Position numbers and translations under genes: made by a program
Assembly: GCF_021654775.1 (NCBI RefSeq)
Contig: NZ_AP025343.1
Location: forward strand, 1,178,001-1,242,000
From: Paenibacillus azoreducens
Lineage (GTDB): Bacteria; Bacillota; Bacilli; Paenibacillales; Paenibacillaceae
Length of the DNA: 64,000 nucleotides
Direction of reading: 5' to 3'
Shown: piece after piece, positions 51,184 to 60,982 of the stretch
Layout: the number at the start of each line of letters is the position of its first letter
Numbering within the stretch: the stretch's first letter is position 1
The notes under the pieces: generated by a model
The model's input: the letters and a program-made list of their open reading frames with translations, nothing else
Database searches by the model: none
Told to the model about the DNA's origin: nothing

Positions 51184-53448
51184 ATGAGTTCTAATGAGGA
51201 AATATGGAGGCTCGCGGATCAACTGCGCGCTAGGGGAGATTTAATTACATTGCATGACCTATTACGGGAGGCCAAGAACCAAGGTTTAACCGTATCGTTT
51301 GATACTGTAGCAGAGTTGGCCTGGAAGACGGAGCGGTTGGAGCTTCTTGTTCCTCCGCCATTAGTGAGAAAAACCATATCTGCGTTTCTCAAAGGTCAGA
51401 CCTACGAAAGGGTACTTGACCCGTGGGATAGGCTGGGTGGACTCATACGATTGGCAAATCCGGAGTCCGTGCGGCTGTCCATTGTATACAATTCTCTTTA
51501 TCAAGAGCTATTTAGCGCAATTGAAGATAATTCCGATATTCAATTGATGTTGGGAAATCCGATTGAATTCCTGGATAAGGAGGTTACATACTGGGATCTA
51601 ATAGTGTCCTGTCCCCCTTTTGGAATGCAACGTGATAAGATCATGATTCGAGCCGAAGATAGTAAAGAGACGGTTTCTGACTCGATGGAGTTGTTACTTC
51701 TCTTGCAGGCATGTACCAGACTAAGCACAGAAGGGACGGCCCTGTTCGTTGTGGCAACTCGTTTCTTTGGCTCAAATTCCTTTCGTCATTTATCGTCGAT
51801 CGGTATACATCTAGAGGCGATAGTTCATTTCCCTCCGGGAACGTTTGCACCATACACTTACATCAGTACTTATCTTGTTGTATTGAGGCGAATAGATGTC
51901 CCCAAGTTGGCATTCCTCGCGGAGATTGGATCAGAGGATGATATTCAGCCAGTTATACACAACATGACTTCAGGTAGACAAGGGAAAACGCTTGAACTCG
52001 GTTCATATGTGAACCCTCATTCATTCAAATCCTTCAGGTCGCTTCGGCTATCGCGCGATATCCATCAATATTCACGACGGATGAACCTCGAGCCGGTACC
52101 TTTGGCCTCTATCGCCAAAGATATCAATCAGTCGAACGGTAAGTTGGAGGAAGGCTTTGAGGATCTCCCGGATGCGGTGTACCTTCCGATTATCGGTAAA
52201 TCTGATGCCGTCACAAGGCTTTCGGACCTAAAGCTTAAACCTCATAATTATGTGCAAATCGTTATGAATAGCGAGAAAGTAAATGCGGAATATGTGGCTC
52301 GATTTTTTAGCTCCGAGTTGGGAAGAATGATAAGAGAATATCATCAAATAGGGTATGCAAATCCCAGGATCTTAGTCTCTAGTTTGAAGGAATCCGAGCT
52401 GTACTTTCCTTCGATTGAGACGCAGATCGAACTGATCAATGCCCAGAATGAAATAACGGAGCTGCGAGCTATGATTAATTCGATTGAGCAACAGCTCTGG
52501 AATAAGCCCAATGATGTGGAATACACTCTAAAATCGCTGAAGAACTTAAACCGGGAAAGCGGTTTTGAGGAATGGGCGGAGACGCTCCCCTTTCCATTGG
52601 CTTCCATCTTGTGGCGGTACAATGCGGAATCTGATGTCCGGTTGAAGAAGGAACATTTATTCCATTTTTTTGAGGCGGTTGCTCAGTTTAACACTATACT
52701 ACTCCTCAGTGGTCTGAAGTCCGATTCCAGCCTGTTTGATGCACAAAGAGAGATTGTGTTCAAGGACTTCAAAAAGGAGTCACTCTACCGTTCAACGTTT
52801 GGTACTTGGATTGTGCTTGGCGAAAGGATTGCTAAACTCATCCGTACCGAAATGGGGAATAGGAATGGCAGGGAAAGATGCCTTAAGGTGTTTCGATCCG
52901 GCCGTTCGGATCTCATTGACTCCTTATCCAGTAAAAAAACATTTGAAGTGCTGAAGAGGACTGCCGATTTTCGTAACAAATGGAAGGGGCACGGCGGAAT
53001 CGAGAACGAACGGGAAGCACAGAAACGATTAAGTGTATTAGAGTCCGAGCTTGCCGCCTTGCGCGAGCTTATGGTCGACACGTACGCGGGAAATCAGATT
53101 ATTCGCCCGGAGAACGGAAAGCTCAAATCAGGGATCTATCATATACAGGTCTATTCATTGATGGGAACAAGGCAAATATTCAAGAAAATTAGCATCCAGA
53201 TGAATATCATGCTGGATAGCGACAGGTTATATTTGTATTTCGAAGGAAATCCGGAGCCACTCGAATTACTTCCGTTTATTAAATTTAAGTTCGGTCAGTC
53301 TTCTGAAGAAAATGCTTGCTACTTCTATAATAGTTTGGATAAATCAGGTGTTCGGTGGGTATCCTACCATTTCGATAAGGAGGCTGAATTTGTAAAGGTG
53401 GATAATTCGCTGGAACAAATATTAGAATCTTTTTTTGGGTATAATTAA
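51184..53448 (+). CDS. Degenerate N6-methyltransferase/TRD fusion with HEPN-like C-terminus
   Basis: This 754-residue protein has an N6-adenine methyltransferase-like fold in residues 50-260: motif I position reads LDPWDRLGG and motif IV reads VSCPPFG, where NPPF is expected, so catalysis is doubtful. Residues 295-440 resemble the DNA-recognition half of HsdS (VPLASIAKDI, then SELYFPSIETQIELINAQNE). The C-terminal part contains FRNKWKGHGG, the R-x5-H motif of HEPN ribonucleases. A DNA-sensing module coupled to an RNase is my inference. GAGGTGAAGCG precedes the ATG. No hsdR is adjacent. Confidence 0.65.
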   Translation: MSSNEEIWRLADQLRARGDLITLHDLLREAKNQGLTVSFDTVAELAWKTERLELLVPPPLVRKTISAFLKGQTYERVLDPWDRLGGLIRLANPESVRLSIVYNSLYQELFSAIEDNSDIQLMLGNPIEFLDKEVTYWDLIVSCPPFGMQRDKIMIRAEDSKETVSDSMELLLLLQACTRLSTEGTALFVVATRFFGSNSFRHLSSIGIHLEAIVHFPPGTFAPYTYISTYLVVLRRIDVPKLAFLAEIGSEDDIQPVIHNMTSGRQGKTLELGSYVNPHSFKSFRSLRLSRDIHQYSRRMNLEPVPLASIAKDINQSNGKLEEGFEDLPDAVYLPIIGKSDAVTRLSDLKLKPHNYVQIVMNSEKVNAEYVARFFSSELGRMIREYHQIGYANPRILVSSLKESELYFPSIETQIELINAQNEITELRAMINSIEQQLWNKPNDVEYTLKSLKNLNRESGFEEWAETLPFPLASILWRYNAESDVRLKKEHLFHFFEAVAQFNTILLLSGLKSDSSLFDAQREIVFKDFKKESLYRSTFGTWIVLGERIAKLIRTEMGNRNGRERCLKVFRSGRSDLIDSLSSKKTFEVLKRTADFRNKWKGHGGIENEREAQKRLSVLESELAALRELMVDTYAGNQIIRPENGKLKSGIYHIQVYSLMGTRQIFKKISIQMNIMLDSDRLYLYFEGNPEPLELLPFIKFKFGQSSEENACYFYNSLDKSGVRWVSYHFDKEAEFVKVDNSLEQILESFFGYN

Positions 53449-53770
53449 TGCTGCGAAAATTGTAATTATTCATCCAGGTGTACCAATTTCGTATTTGGGC
53501 TACTTCGAGAGTCTTCCCACAGAGACATTAGAGATCTAGTAAAAAAAGTTCGTCTACAGTGAATCGATTATAAAGTAGATACTGAATGTTGGTCCGAGAT
53601 CCGCTGAAAATTAAGAAACAATAAAACATCGCCTGCTATCTAAAATATATTACCATTAACGGAATGTTCAATATTGTAGAAATAAAAATGTATTTGTAGA
53701 TAATTTTATAGACGCATATATCTGCCAACTTCTATAACCATTCCCACGAGCGATTTCAGTTTAAACTAAA

Positions 53771-53805
53771 CAGCCTTAGCACGGTAGAGTACCGAACTAA
53801 GGCTG
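53771..53805. terminator. Terminator between convergent genes
   Basis: CAGCCTTAG pairs with CTAAGGCTG, with an inner CGGTAGAGTACCG hairpin; T-rich sequence follows. No gene is seen in the rest of 53449-53866. Confidence 0.75.
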
Positions 53806-53866
53806 TATTAATTCTCTTTTTTACTTGCGACTCTTAACAGGGACAACTTCAAATCCGATCAGTTTT

Positions 53867-54214
53867 TTAACCCTTTCCATCCATCCGCCGAAAAATCTCA
53901 TTCAGCACATTCCTTGCCATCTCTATATCCTTTGGATCACGTTCTCTCAGTAAAGAAATAACTTCTTTCAAAGTCGATTCCTCGGGCAGTTCTTCCTGTT
54001 CCTTCAAATATGTAAAAAGCTCATAAACTCCAACGTCTAAGGCACTAGCAACCTTCTCCAGATTCTTCATGGAAATGTTGCGCTCTGCTCGTTCAATAAA
54101 TCCGATGTAGCTTATATTGAAGCCAGCCTTCTCTGCCAGTGCTTCTTGAGACAATCCCCTTAATTTACGAAGATCCTTTATCCGTGCTCCGACTAATTTT
54201 AGAATATCTGACAT
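53867..54214 (-). CDS. Xre family helix-turn-helix regulator
   Basis: This 115-residue protein has a Cro/CI helix-turn-helix (VGARIKDLRKLRGLSQEALA, then AGFNISYIGFIERAERNISM) and an acidic C-terminal helix region. Such regulators commonly control restriction or defence genes. AGAGAGGTG precedes the start. The 277 bases upstream (54215-54491) hold no gene. Confidence 0.9.
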   Translation of the reverse strand: MSDILKLVGARIKDLRKLRGLSQEALAEKAGFNISYIGFIERAERNISMKNLEKVASALDVGVYELFTYLKEQEELPEESTLKEVISLLRERDPKDIEMARNVLNEIFRRMDGKG

Positions 54215-54491
54215 CGTTACACCTCTCTTTAATAGAAGTGTAGGGAAAGTTTCAAATACAAATAATATATAGATAATAAGTTATTTGAATTAATTACTAC
54301 TATATAGTAATATTATGTATGTATTTTATCCTAAATTAGGATATTTATTCATGAATGATGATTATTGTTTTCCAGATGTGTGTGATTAATTGATACGTAT
54401 ACTTCTAGTGCATCGCAAATTTGGCAAGGTCAATAAAGCGAAACAATCGCAGCTGAGGAATCGCCAATAATCGCAATAGGAGCTGAAGCAT

Positions 54492-54984
54492 GTGAATGAT
54501 TCAATCTCCATCGATAAAGCCAGAGATAGTAGGAATAAGCCGTTAAAAATCCAGGAACGAAGTTTGGCTCAAGCCAAAGGCATGATCAAAATGCAGCATC
54601 TCGCACAGATCCACATGAACTCTGCCGAGCGGATGATGCATCCAACCTCCGCACATGTCTGCATTCTTGTTTAGTGACCGCGCTCTCGAGTACATGCTTA
54701 AGGCATTGTATATGAAGAAGAATAACTATATGTTTCCTCCGCCTTCATTTACGCTTCAGGATATCTTCCAGTTAACGGCGCAGGACGCTGTCCCGGATTT
54801 GGATAGGGTATTGTTCATGTGCGTCATCCATTTTCTGGCCGGCTGCAATGACATTTCCTTTTTGCAAAATATAATCTTCTCGCAGCTTCAGAAACTGCTG
54901 AACCAAGTGGACAATGTACTGCTTCACCTGTCAGCCATAGTCGCATCCCATCCTTCCGAGTCGTACCGATCTATTTATCCCTAA
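54492..54984 (+). pseudogene. Frameshifted HEPN-like gene
   Basis: GTG 54492 after AGGAG encodes KARDSRNKPLKIQERSLAQA and then NSAERMMHPTSAHVCIL; a frame change near 54665 is needed to join FSDRALEYMLKALYMKKNN and TLQDIFQLTAQDAVPDLD. The joined product of about 163 residues resembles a HEPN-fold protein. No Rx4-6H motif is obvious. A sequencing error or a programmed shift cannot be excluded. Confidence 0.55.
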
Positions 54985-55101
54985 TCAACATGCCAGTCGA
55001 GTAGCGGCAAACCCTCCCTCTTCCGCAAATAAGCGTCTGGTGCGCCGTAATGTAGTATAGGTTAAGACACAGGATAGTGATAAATTTGTTATAATGAAGT
55101 T

Positions 55102-55218
55102 ATGGAAAAACAGAACCGATACACCTCGGAGTTTAAAACGAAGATCATGCTGAAGCTACTCCGCGAGGAGCAGATAGTAAACGAAATTACATCGAAAACT
55201 GAGTCTGATAATGCGTAG
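55102..55218 (+). mobile_element. IS3-family transposase OrfA remnant
   Basis: ATG 55102 encodes MEKQNRYTSEFKTKIMLKLL then REEQIVNEITSK before a stop at 55216, the N-terminal helix-turn-helix of IS3-type OrfA. The rest of the element is missing. TGTAGTATAGGTTAAGACAC just upstream may be the old left end. Confidence 0.75.
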
Positions 55219-55295
55219 TAAACTGGCTCCCTGATTAAACGGATGAAATGTGAACAACGATGTTCCTAAAGAGATGGAAATAAAATCTTAGTACC

Positions 55296-55327
55296 AATGC
55301 ACCCATTGAAGGGTGCATTTCTTTTTA
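55296..55327 (+). terminator. Terminator-like hairpin
   Basis: AATGCACCC pairs with GGGTGCATT and is followed by TCTTTTT. Confidence 0.75.
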
Positions 55328-55399
55328 CCTAAATTAGAGGGAATATAGGAGCAATTGTCGAAAAATGGATGTATACATAACCGGAAGGATGAGTAACGA

Positions 55400-56113
55400 A
55401 TGGCTAGGACATACAAAGCAGAAGGCAGGCAGATTGCATACGTTTTGAGAGGTTTATTTATTCTCGGTGGACTTGCGCTTTATTTTAGTATTCCAGGATT
55501 ACATTGGGGTTTCTTCTTTGGCATCATTCTTGTTGCTGTTCTGGCAGCAGAAATTCTGGGTGCGATGTGGACACGGAAGAGACGTACGAATAAAAAGCAA
55601 TACTCTGCTAAACCAAGTCAAAAGAAAAGTTCAACCGCAACAAGACGTGCCAGCAACTCAGTGAGATCAGACGAGATTATCCTGACAAGCCGACTAGACA
55701 ATTTAACTGGAGCTGAATTCGAAAGATTACTTGCTCTTTATTTCCGCGATCAAGGTTATACCGTTAAGGAGGTCGGCGTGGGAGGAAACGACGGTGGAGT
55801 AGATTTAGTCATTATTGACCGTCGCGGTGAAAAGACCGCAGTACAAGCCAAATGTTATGCGGACCATAACCTGGTTACCGTCACGACCGTACGCGAACTA
55901 GTTGCAGCAAAAAGAAATCATGATTGTATTTTATCCTTGCTTATCACAACCTCCGACCTGACTTCCTCTGCGAAGAAGGAAGCGGAACAGTTTAAGGTGG
56001 ATTATTGGCATGGCGGTCTTGTAGAGCATAAGCTCAGAGCTTGGGGAAAGTGGCAGCCTAGTAAAAAACGAAGTCCAATTGAAAAAAGTGTAGCCGCGGC
56101 TAAACTGAAATAG
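55400..56113 (+). CDS. Membrane-anchored Mrr-type restriction endonuclease
   Basis: This 237-residue protein has two N-terminal membrane segments (residues 15-60), a basic linker and a C-terminal Mrr_cat domain (about 95-215). LTGAEFERLLALYFRDQGY, GGNDGGVDLVI and VQAKCY give the D...QxK active site of the PD-(D/E)XK fold. It should cut incoming, probably modified, DNA at the membrane. Related proteins often carry a C-terminal topoisomerase-type zinc finger; here that module is a separate ORF 17 bases downstream. Confidence 0.85.
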   Translation: MARTYKAEGRQIAYVLRGLFILGGLALYFSIPGLHWGFFFGIILVAVLAAEILGAMWTRKRRTNKKQYSAKPSQKKSSTATRRASNSVRSDEIILTSRLDNLTGAEFERLLALYFRDQGYTVKEVGVGGNDGGVDLVIIDRRGEKTAVQAKCYADHNLVTVTTVRELVAAKRNHDCILSLLITTSDLTSSAKKEAEQFKVDYWHGGLVEHKLRAWGKWQPSKKRSPIEKSVAAAKLK

Positions 56114-56130
56114 TTAAGACAAAAAGAGAG

Positions 56131-56256
56131 GTGGCGGCGACTAGCGGTATAACATGCAAATGTGGGGCCCCAATGGTTAGAAGAAAAGGAAAACAGGGCA
56201 CGGAATTTTGGGGTTGTAGTAACTTTCCGAAGTGTCGGAATACAAGAAGTATCTAG
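56131..56256 (+). CDS. Separate topoisomerase-type C4 zinc-finger mini-protein
   Basis: A 41-codon ORF with GTG start and AAAGAGAG site encodes four cysteines in the pattern TCKCGAPMVRRKGKQG then FWGCSNFPKCRNTR, a DNA-binding C4 zinc finger. It lies in another frame than the Mrr gene, whose stop is 17 bases upstream. It either works as a small partner of the nuclease or was split off its C-terminus. Confidence 0.7.
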   Translation: MAATSGITCKCGAPMVRRKGKQGTEFWGCSNFPKCRNTRSI

Positions 56257-56323
56257 TCAAGGGACTAGAAAAGTATGAAAGAGGCATTCAAATGACAAAA
56301 CAACAATGGGAGGTCCTCTAATT

Positions 56324-58561
56324 TTGTTACCTAATGATTTAGCTACAATATTTAAAAACAAACAAAAATCATACAAAATGGTGCTTGTTTTATCTTTTAT
56401 AAACCATTACGAAAAGACAAAAAGTCTGACGGTGACTTTAAATGAGATTGCAGAATCTTTCCTTGATTATTACCGAGGCAAGGAGGAACTGGGCTTCAAA
56501 ATAGACTTACCACCGAAAGGCGAATCGTCCAGTTGGAAAGAATGCTCCCTTGGCCAAATTAGAAACTTGCTCAAAACACCGATAGACGCTCTTTCATCCA
56601 TAATTGAATATAACAGTTTGCAACAAACACTATCCTTTAAATCCCCTGTAAAACAACTGCTTAATGAAAAAGTTTTTCAAGAATTAAAGGAATATGCCGA
56701 ACGTGAATTGGAGAGCTATAACAATCAACTACCTTCCAGTAGTATTTGGTTGGACTTTTCGCTGCAAGCAGTCTTTCAAGAAGTGTTTAATAGCTACTTG
56801 GAGGCCAAAACCCAGTCATTTGCAGGCCATCAACTCGGGACTCTCTTCAGACAAACCTTGCCTAATGAACTTAAAAAGTTACCCTTTATGAATGATCACT
56901 ACAAAATACAAGGTTCAATCGGTATGGGGAATTGGGCAACCGTGCCATGGCTTGCAATCATGGATAAGCGGGTAACCGACACCACTCAAAAAGGGGAGTA
57001 TGTCGTTTATTTATTTTCAGAAGATATGAATTCGGTTTACTTAACCTTGGCCCAGGGTGTAACGGTTCCTACTCGAGACTTAGGTAAAAAACAAGGATAC
57101 AACTATTTAGAGCAAAAGGTAGCTGAGATGCGAGGACTTCTCCCTCTTCAGGGAATGAAAACGGACGATCAAATCTTTCTTACCTCAAGCGGGTTAGGAA
57201 GGGATTATCAAGTATCAACAGTTGCTTACTATCGTTATGACCGAAATAATCTACCTGACGATGAACAATTAATAACGGACCTGAAGAATGTAATGGACAA
57301 TTACAGACTTTATGTCGATCGGCAAACTGATTACTCGGAGAATGACCAGAGCTCACAGATGATGAGGAGAATTGAGCCAATGGACCCGCAATTAATTAAA
57401 CCTAAGCTGAATCAAATAAAAGCTTTTATAAAACAAAACGGCTTCCACTACCCCGACCCTCTCATCGAAAACTTCTACCTCTCCCTAAAAACCAAACCCT
57501 TCGTCATCCTGGCAGGTATTTCTGGGACAGGTAAAACTAAACTCGTGAAGCTTTTCGCAGAAAGCGTAGGAGCTACAAGGGAAAACGGTCAATTTACGCT
57601 GATCCCGGTACGTCCGGATTGGAACGATCCTTCGGATCTCATTGGTTATCAGGATTTATCCGGCCGCTTTAAGCCGGGCAGGTTAACCGAAGTTTTGGTC
57701 ACCGCTTCGCTGCCTGAGAACCGGAATAAGCCGTATTTTATATGTCTAGATGAAATGAATTTGGCTCGGGTGGAACATTATTTCAGCGACCTTCTGAGCT
57801 TGCTGGAGACCCAGCGTTGGATGGACGGCCAAATCGTCACCGAACCGCTTATTCCCAATGCTTCGCTGGATCGGCTTGAAGATCAAGAGCTCTATGGGGA
57901 CCTTGGCATTCCTGAAAATGTCTATCTCATTGGCACGGTGAACATGGATGAGACGACCTACCCGTTCAGCAAAAAGGTGCTCGACCGAGCCAACACCTTG
58001 GAATTTAATCATATCGACTTAACGCAATTGCCATGGTCAGAAGGCGATGACGAACAGGAAATCGTGGAAATCGCGCCGGTTTCTCAACGTTTTTTTCGTG
58101 CCGATTACTTGAATCTGGTGAACGTCGATGCCGAAAATAAAGAATTGGTGAAGCGTACGACCGACAAGCTAGTCGCAATAAACCAAATACTTGAGGAAAT
58201 TCATGCCCAGGTTGGGTTTAGAATCCGTGATTCGATCAGTTTTTATAGCATTTATGCGGAGCGTTTTGGGCTACTAACGGAGGATGAAGCTTTCGATTTG
58301 CAGCTGCTTCAGAAGATTTTACCTCGTATCCAAGGCAGTCATACGTCTGTAAAAAGAGTGCTCCTAAAACTTCTAAAAGTTTGTCTGGAAGGGGAATCAC
58401 TTAAGGTCAACGATTTACTGGATGACGCCTCCTCCTTGTACTCCAGATGGGATGCCGGCAAAGAAGCACCAGCTGCGAAATATCCCCAAAGCGCACGGAA
58501 GTTGGCGTTTATGCTGAGGAGGTTAGAGGAAGATGGATTTACCTCTTTCTGGCTCTCCTAA
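56324..58561 (+). CDS. mcrB: McrB-type AAA+ GTPase with MrcB N-terminal domain
   Basis: This 745-residue protein is the motor of a type IV restriction system. Residues about 140-330 form the MrcB-like DNA-recognition domain (FNSYLEAKTQSFAGHQLGTL; GSIGMGNWATVPWLAIMD). The AAA+ domain has Walker A GISGTGKTKLVK (about 405), Walker B FICLDEMNLARVEHYF and the McrB signature GTVNMDETTYPFSKKVLDRA. TTG 56324 is nine bases after GGGAGGT; ATG 56306 has no ribosome site. A nine-codon ORF (56292-56321, MTKQQWEVL) ends at this position and may couple translation. The 3' end overlaps mcrC by 29 bases. Confidence 0.88.
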   Translation: MLPNDLATIFKNKQKSYKMVLVLSFINHYEKTKSLTVTLNEIAESFLDYYRGKEELGFKIDLPPKGESSSWKECSLGQIRNLLKTPIDALSSIIEYNSLQQTLSFKSPVKQLLNEKVFQELKEYAERELESYNNQLPSSSIWLDFSLQAVFQEVFNSYLEAKTQSFAGHQLGTLFRQTLPNELKKLPFMNDHYKIQGSIGMGNWATVPWLAIMDKRVTDTTQKGEYVVYLFSEDMNSVYLTLAQGVTVPTRDLGKKQGYNYLEQKVAEMRGLLPLQGMKTDDQIFLTSSGLGRDYQVSTVAYYRYDRNNLPDDEQLITDLKNVMDNYRLYVDRQTDYSENDQSSQMMRRIEPMDPQLIKPKLNQIKAFIKQNGFHYPDPLIENFYLSLKTKPFVILAGISGTGKTKLVKLFAESVGATRENGQFTLIPVRPDWNDPSDLIGYQDLSGRFKPGRLTEVLVTASLPENRNKPYFICLDEMNLARVEHYFSDLLSLLETQRWMDGQIVTEPLIPNASLDRLEDQELYGDLGIPENVYLIGTVNMDETTYPFSKKVLDRANTLEFNHIDLTQLPWSEGDDEQEIVEIAPVSQRFFRADYLNLVNVDAENKELVKRTTDKLVAINQILEEIHAQVGFRIRDSISFYSIYAERFGLLTEDEAFDLQLLQKILPRIQGSHTSVKRVLLKLLKVCLEGESLKVNDLLDDASSLYSRWDAGKEAPAAKYPQSARKLAFMLRRLEEDGFTSFWLS

Positions 58562-60977
58562 TGCTGATATCGAGTTGTTATGCGTGGAGACTAATCTTTT
58601 TACGCTGTATCTAAAAGGACGTCCAACTCATCCTACGGTCGAAACGCTAAAGTTGCATAGGGATGGGGAAGGGCAATGGATCAATGCTCTACTTAAGGTT
58701 TCAAGTCCAGCTTCTCAATTGCAAATTGAGGAAGTCAAAATGTTTTCCCCGTTAGAAGGGGGATTAGTGGACTGGCATGAGGGCATGCCGGCTTTTCCTT
58801 GTTTTTACGAGACTCGAAACTATGAGCTCATTGTAGAGAAGAAACAGCAACCGCTGGACCTGACTTTTTACCATGACAACATCAGCTTGCGGGAAAGCGT
58901 TAAACCCGTAGGGAGAATGGTTCTATCCGGCATCTTGAACTTTAAAAATGAAGTCGGCTACACGGAGCTTGAATTCCGCTTGGCGGGAAAAACGGTGCTT
59001 CGGCTTGAACTTGAAATTTTCCCCGTTAAGCTGGATTACAAGCAAGACTATATGACGCTGCTGCACGAAGTGAACAGTCAGATTTATAACCTCTCGTTTG
59101 ATTTTATGAGGAGGACTTATCAGTTAACCGGGTTAAGAGAGACGCAGAGTCAAAGCTTGACGGAGTATTATACGATTCTGCAATTTGTGTTTGAGCGTTT
59201 GCTGGAAGCCGTAAGACGAATTACGTTGCAGCCGCATCATCGTTTGGTGACCGACCGTCAAGTAAAACCTGCTGAGAAGGTTCGGAAGGCGGGGAAGGAG
59301 AACATCGCTTTTTTGAACAAGAGGGCAGGCAGGCTGTTTGAAGATCCCATGCATGGATATGTCCGGATTGAGGATCGGCTTTATAAGGCGACGCATTTGA
59401 TCGAATCCAAGAAGCAAGTTTCCTATGATACGAATGAAAATCGGTTTGTAAAGTGGATGCTGGAACGGGTCAAAGGGAACCTATTAAAGCTAAAACGTCG
59501 TTTGCAAGAACCGCAAGGGATGCAGCAGCGGAAAGAAGATGTTTTGCTATTACGTCGTTTAGATCAAATGGCGGGCCAAGTGGAACAGGTGCTACATGCG
59601 AGCTTTTTGCGTGAGGTGGGGAAGCTACAGCATTTCACGGTCAGTTTGGTTTTGCAAATGGCGCCAGGGTATAGGGATGTTTACCGGTATTATTTGATGC
59701 TGCTGAAGGGTTTGTCCATTCAAAATGATTTGCTTCGCCTCTCGATGAAAGACGTGGCGCAGCTTTATGAATATTGGTGTTTTCTTAAGCTCAATGAAAT
59801 TCTCGGCAGAAAGTACAAGCTCAAGAGCCAGGATATCGTAACGGTAAATCGGAACGGCATTTATGTAACTTTAGATAAGAAACCGACAGCCAAGATGGAA
59901 TATGTGAATCCAAAGACGGGTGAAGTGTTCACCCTCTACTATAATTTAAGTTTCGGAAAAAGCCAAACCCCAACACTCTCACAGCGCCCCGACAATGTGC
60001 TGACTTTAAGTAAAAAAGATGCAGGGCGAGAGAAGGTGTATCAATATATTTTTGACGCCAAATATCGTTTGAATCCGGCTTATGAAGGTGATGCTTATTT
60101 CAATGCTTATCGTGCACCGGGACCAGTGGAAGATGACATCAATACGATGCATCGTTATCGGGATGCGATTGTCAGCCTGAATGCATCCTCTCAAGAATAT
60201 GAAAGGAATATGTTTGGTGCTTACGTCTTGTTCCCTTATCATGACGAGGGCCGATTCAAAGAGCACCGTTTCTATAAAAGCATTGAGCTGATGAATGTGG
60301 GGGCATTCCCTTTTTTGCCGGGATCGACGAAGCTGGTGGAGCAGTTCTTGGACGAAATTATTTTGGACAGTCCGGAGAAAGCGTATGAACGATCCACGAA
60401 ACCGCGGGGAACCCAGGAGTATTTTGCGAATAAATTTAGTGGGAAAAATGTCTTGGTCGGCTCTCTACGAGAGGTCTCCCAGCTGCAGGTCATGCTGGAT
60501 CATAATATCTACCACATGCCGTTGAAAAATCTATCTGACGCCAAAATTTTGACGCAGCTGGAGTACATCGCGATGTGCCAGTCTCGGAAGAAATTCGATC
60601 ATACAGGTCGTACGGGCATTCACTATTATGGCAAAATCAAAGACTGGCAGGTGGTCCGCCGCGGGGAGATTAAGGAACGTCCGGCAATACCTGGTCAGGA
60701 AAATGAGCTGTATGTCAGATTTACTGTGGAGTCCTGGGAGAAGCTTGGTCAACCTATTCAATTAGGTGGGATAGGGATCTATACGGTTTTGTATACTACC
60801 AAGTATATGCTGGACCGGGCCCGGGAACTCGCGGAATTAAAGCTGGAGACGGAAGAGCAGCTGCAGGAATGGCGGGAGAAACGGCGGGCCGGGAAAGTGA
60901 AGGTTAAGCTGGATCATGCATATGTGGACTTGGCGAAGCAGGTGAAGGTTGATTTAGTGGAGGATTATAACGGGTGA
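58533..60977 (+). CDS. mcrC: McrC-like nuclease subunit with DUF2357 domain
   Basis: This 814-residue protein has an N-terminal DUF2357 region (about 60-400) and a C-terminal PD-(D/E)XK nuclease: RPDNVLTL near residue 490 and YIFDAKYRLNP near 510 supply the D...DxK residues, with DDINTMHRYRDAIV after them. It is the cutting subunit recruited by McrB. The ATG at 58533 overlaps the mcrB end. It is longer than E. coli McrC (348 residues) because of the DUF2357 part. Confidence 0.85.
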   Translation: MDLPLSGSPNADIELLCVETNLFTLYLKGRPTHPTVETLKLHRDGEGQWINALLKVSSPASQLQIEEVKMFSPLEGGLVDWHEGMPAFPCFYETRNYELIVEKKQQPLDLTFYHDNISLRESVKPVGRMVLSGILNFKNEVGYTELEFRLAGKTVLRLELEIFPVKLDYKQDYMTLLHEVNSQIYNLSFDFMRRTYQLTGLRETQSQSLTEYYTILQFVFERLLEAVRRITLQPHHRLVTDRQVKPAEKVRKAGKENIAFLNKRAGRLFEDPMHGYVRIEDRLYKATHLIESKKQVSYDTNENRFVKWMLERVKGNLLKLKRRLQEPQGMQQRKEDVLLLRRLDQMAGQVEQVLHASFLREVGKLQHFTVSLVLQMAPGYRDVYRYYLMLLKGLSIQNDLLRLSMKDVAQLYEYWCFLKLNEILGRKYKLKSQDIVTVNRNGIYVTLDKKPTAKMEYVNPKTGEVFTLYYNLSFGKSQTPTLSQRPDNVLTLSKKDAGREKVYQYIFDAKYRLNPAYEGDAYFNAYRAPGPVEDDINTMHRYRDAIVSLNASSQEYERNMFGAYVLFPYHDEGRFKEHRFYKSIELMNVGAFPFLPGSTKLVEQFLDEIILDSPEKAYERSTKPRGTQEYFANKFSGKNVLVGSLREVSQLQVMLDHNIYHMPLKNLSDAKILTQLEYIAMCQSRKKFDHTGRTGIHYYGKIKDWQVVRRGEIKERPAIPGQENELYVRFTVESWEKLGQPIQLGGIGIYTVLYTTKYMLDRARELAELKLETEEQLQEWREKRRAGKVKVKLDHAYVDLAKQVKVDLVEDYNG

Positions 60978-60982
60978 AAAGC

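Noticed and set aside
51184..53448. Complete type I restriction-modification system
   Set aside because: There is no hsdR or separate hsdS gene, and the methyltransferase motif IV is changed to CPPF.
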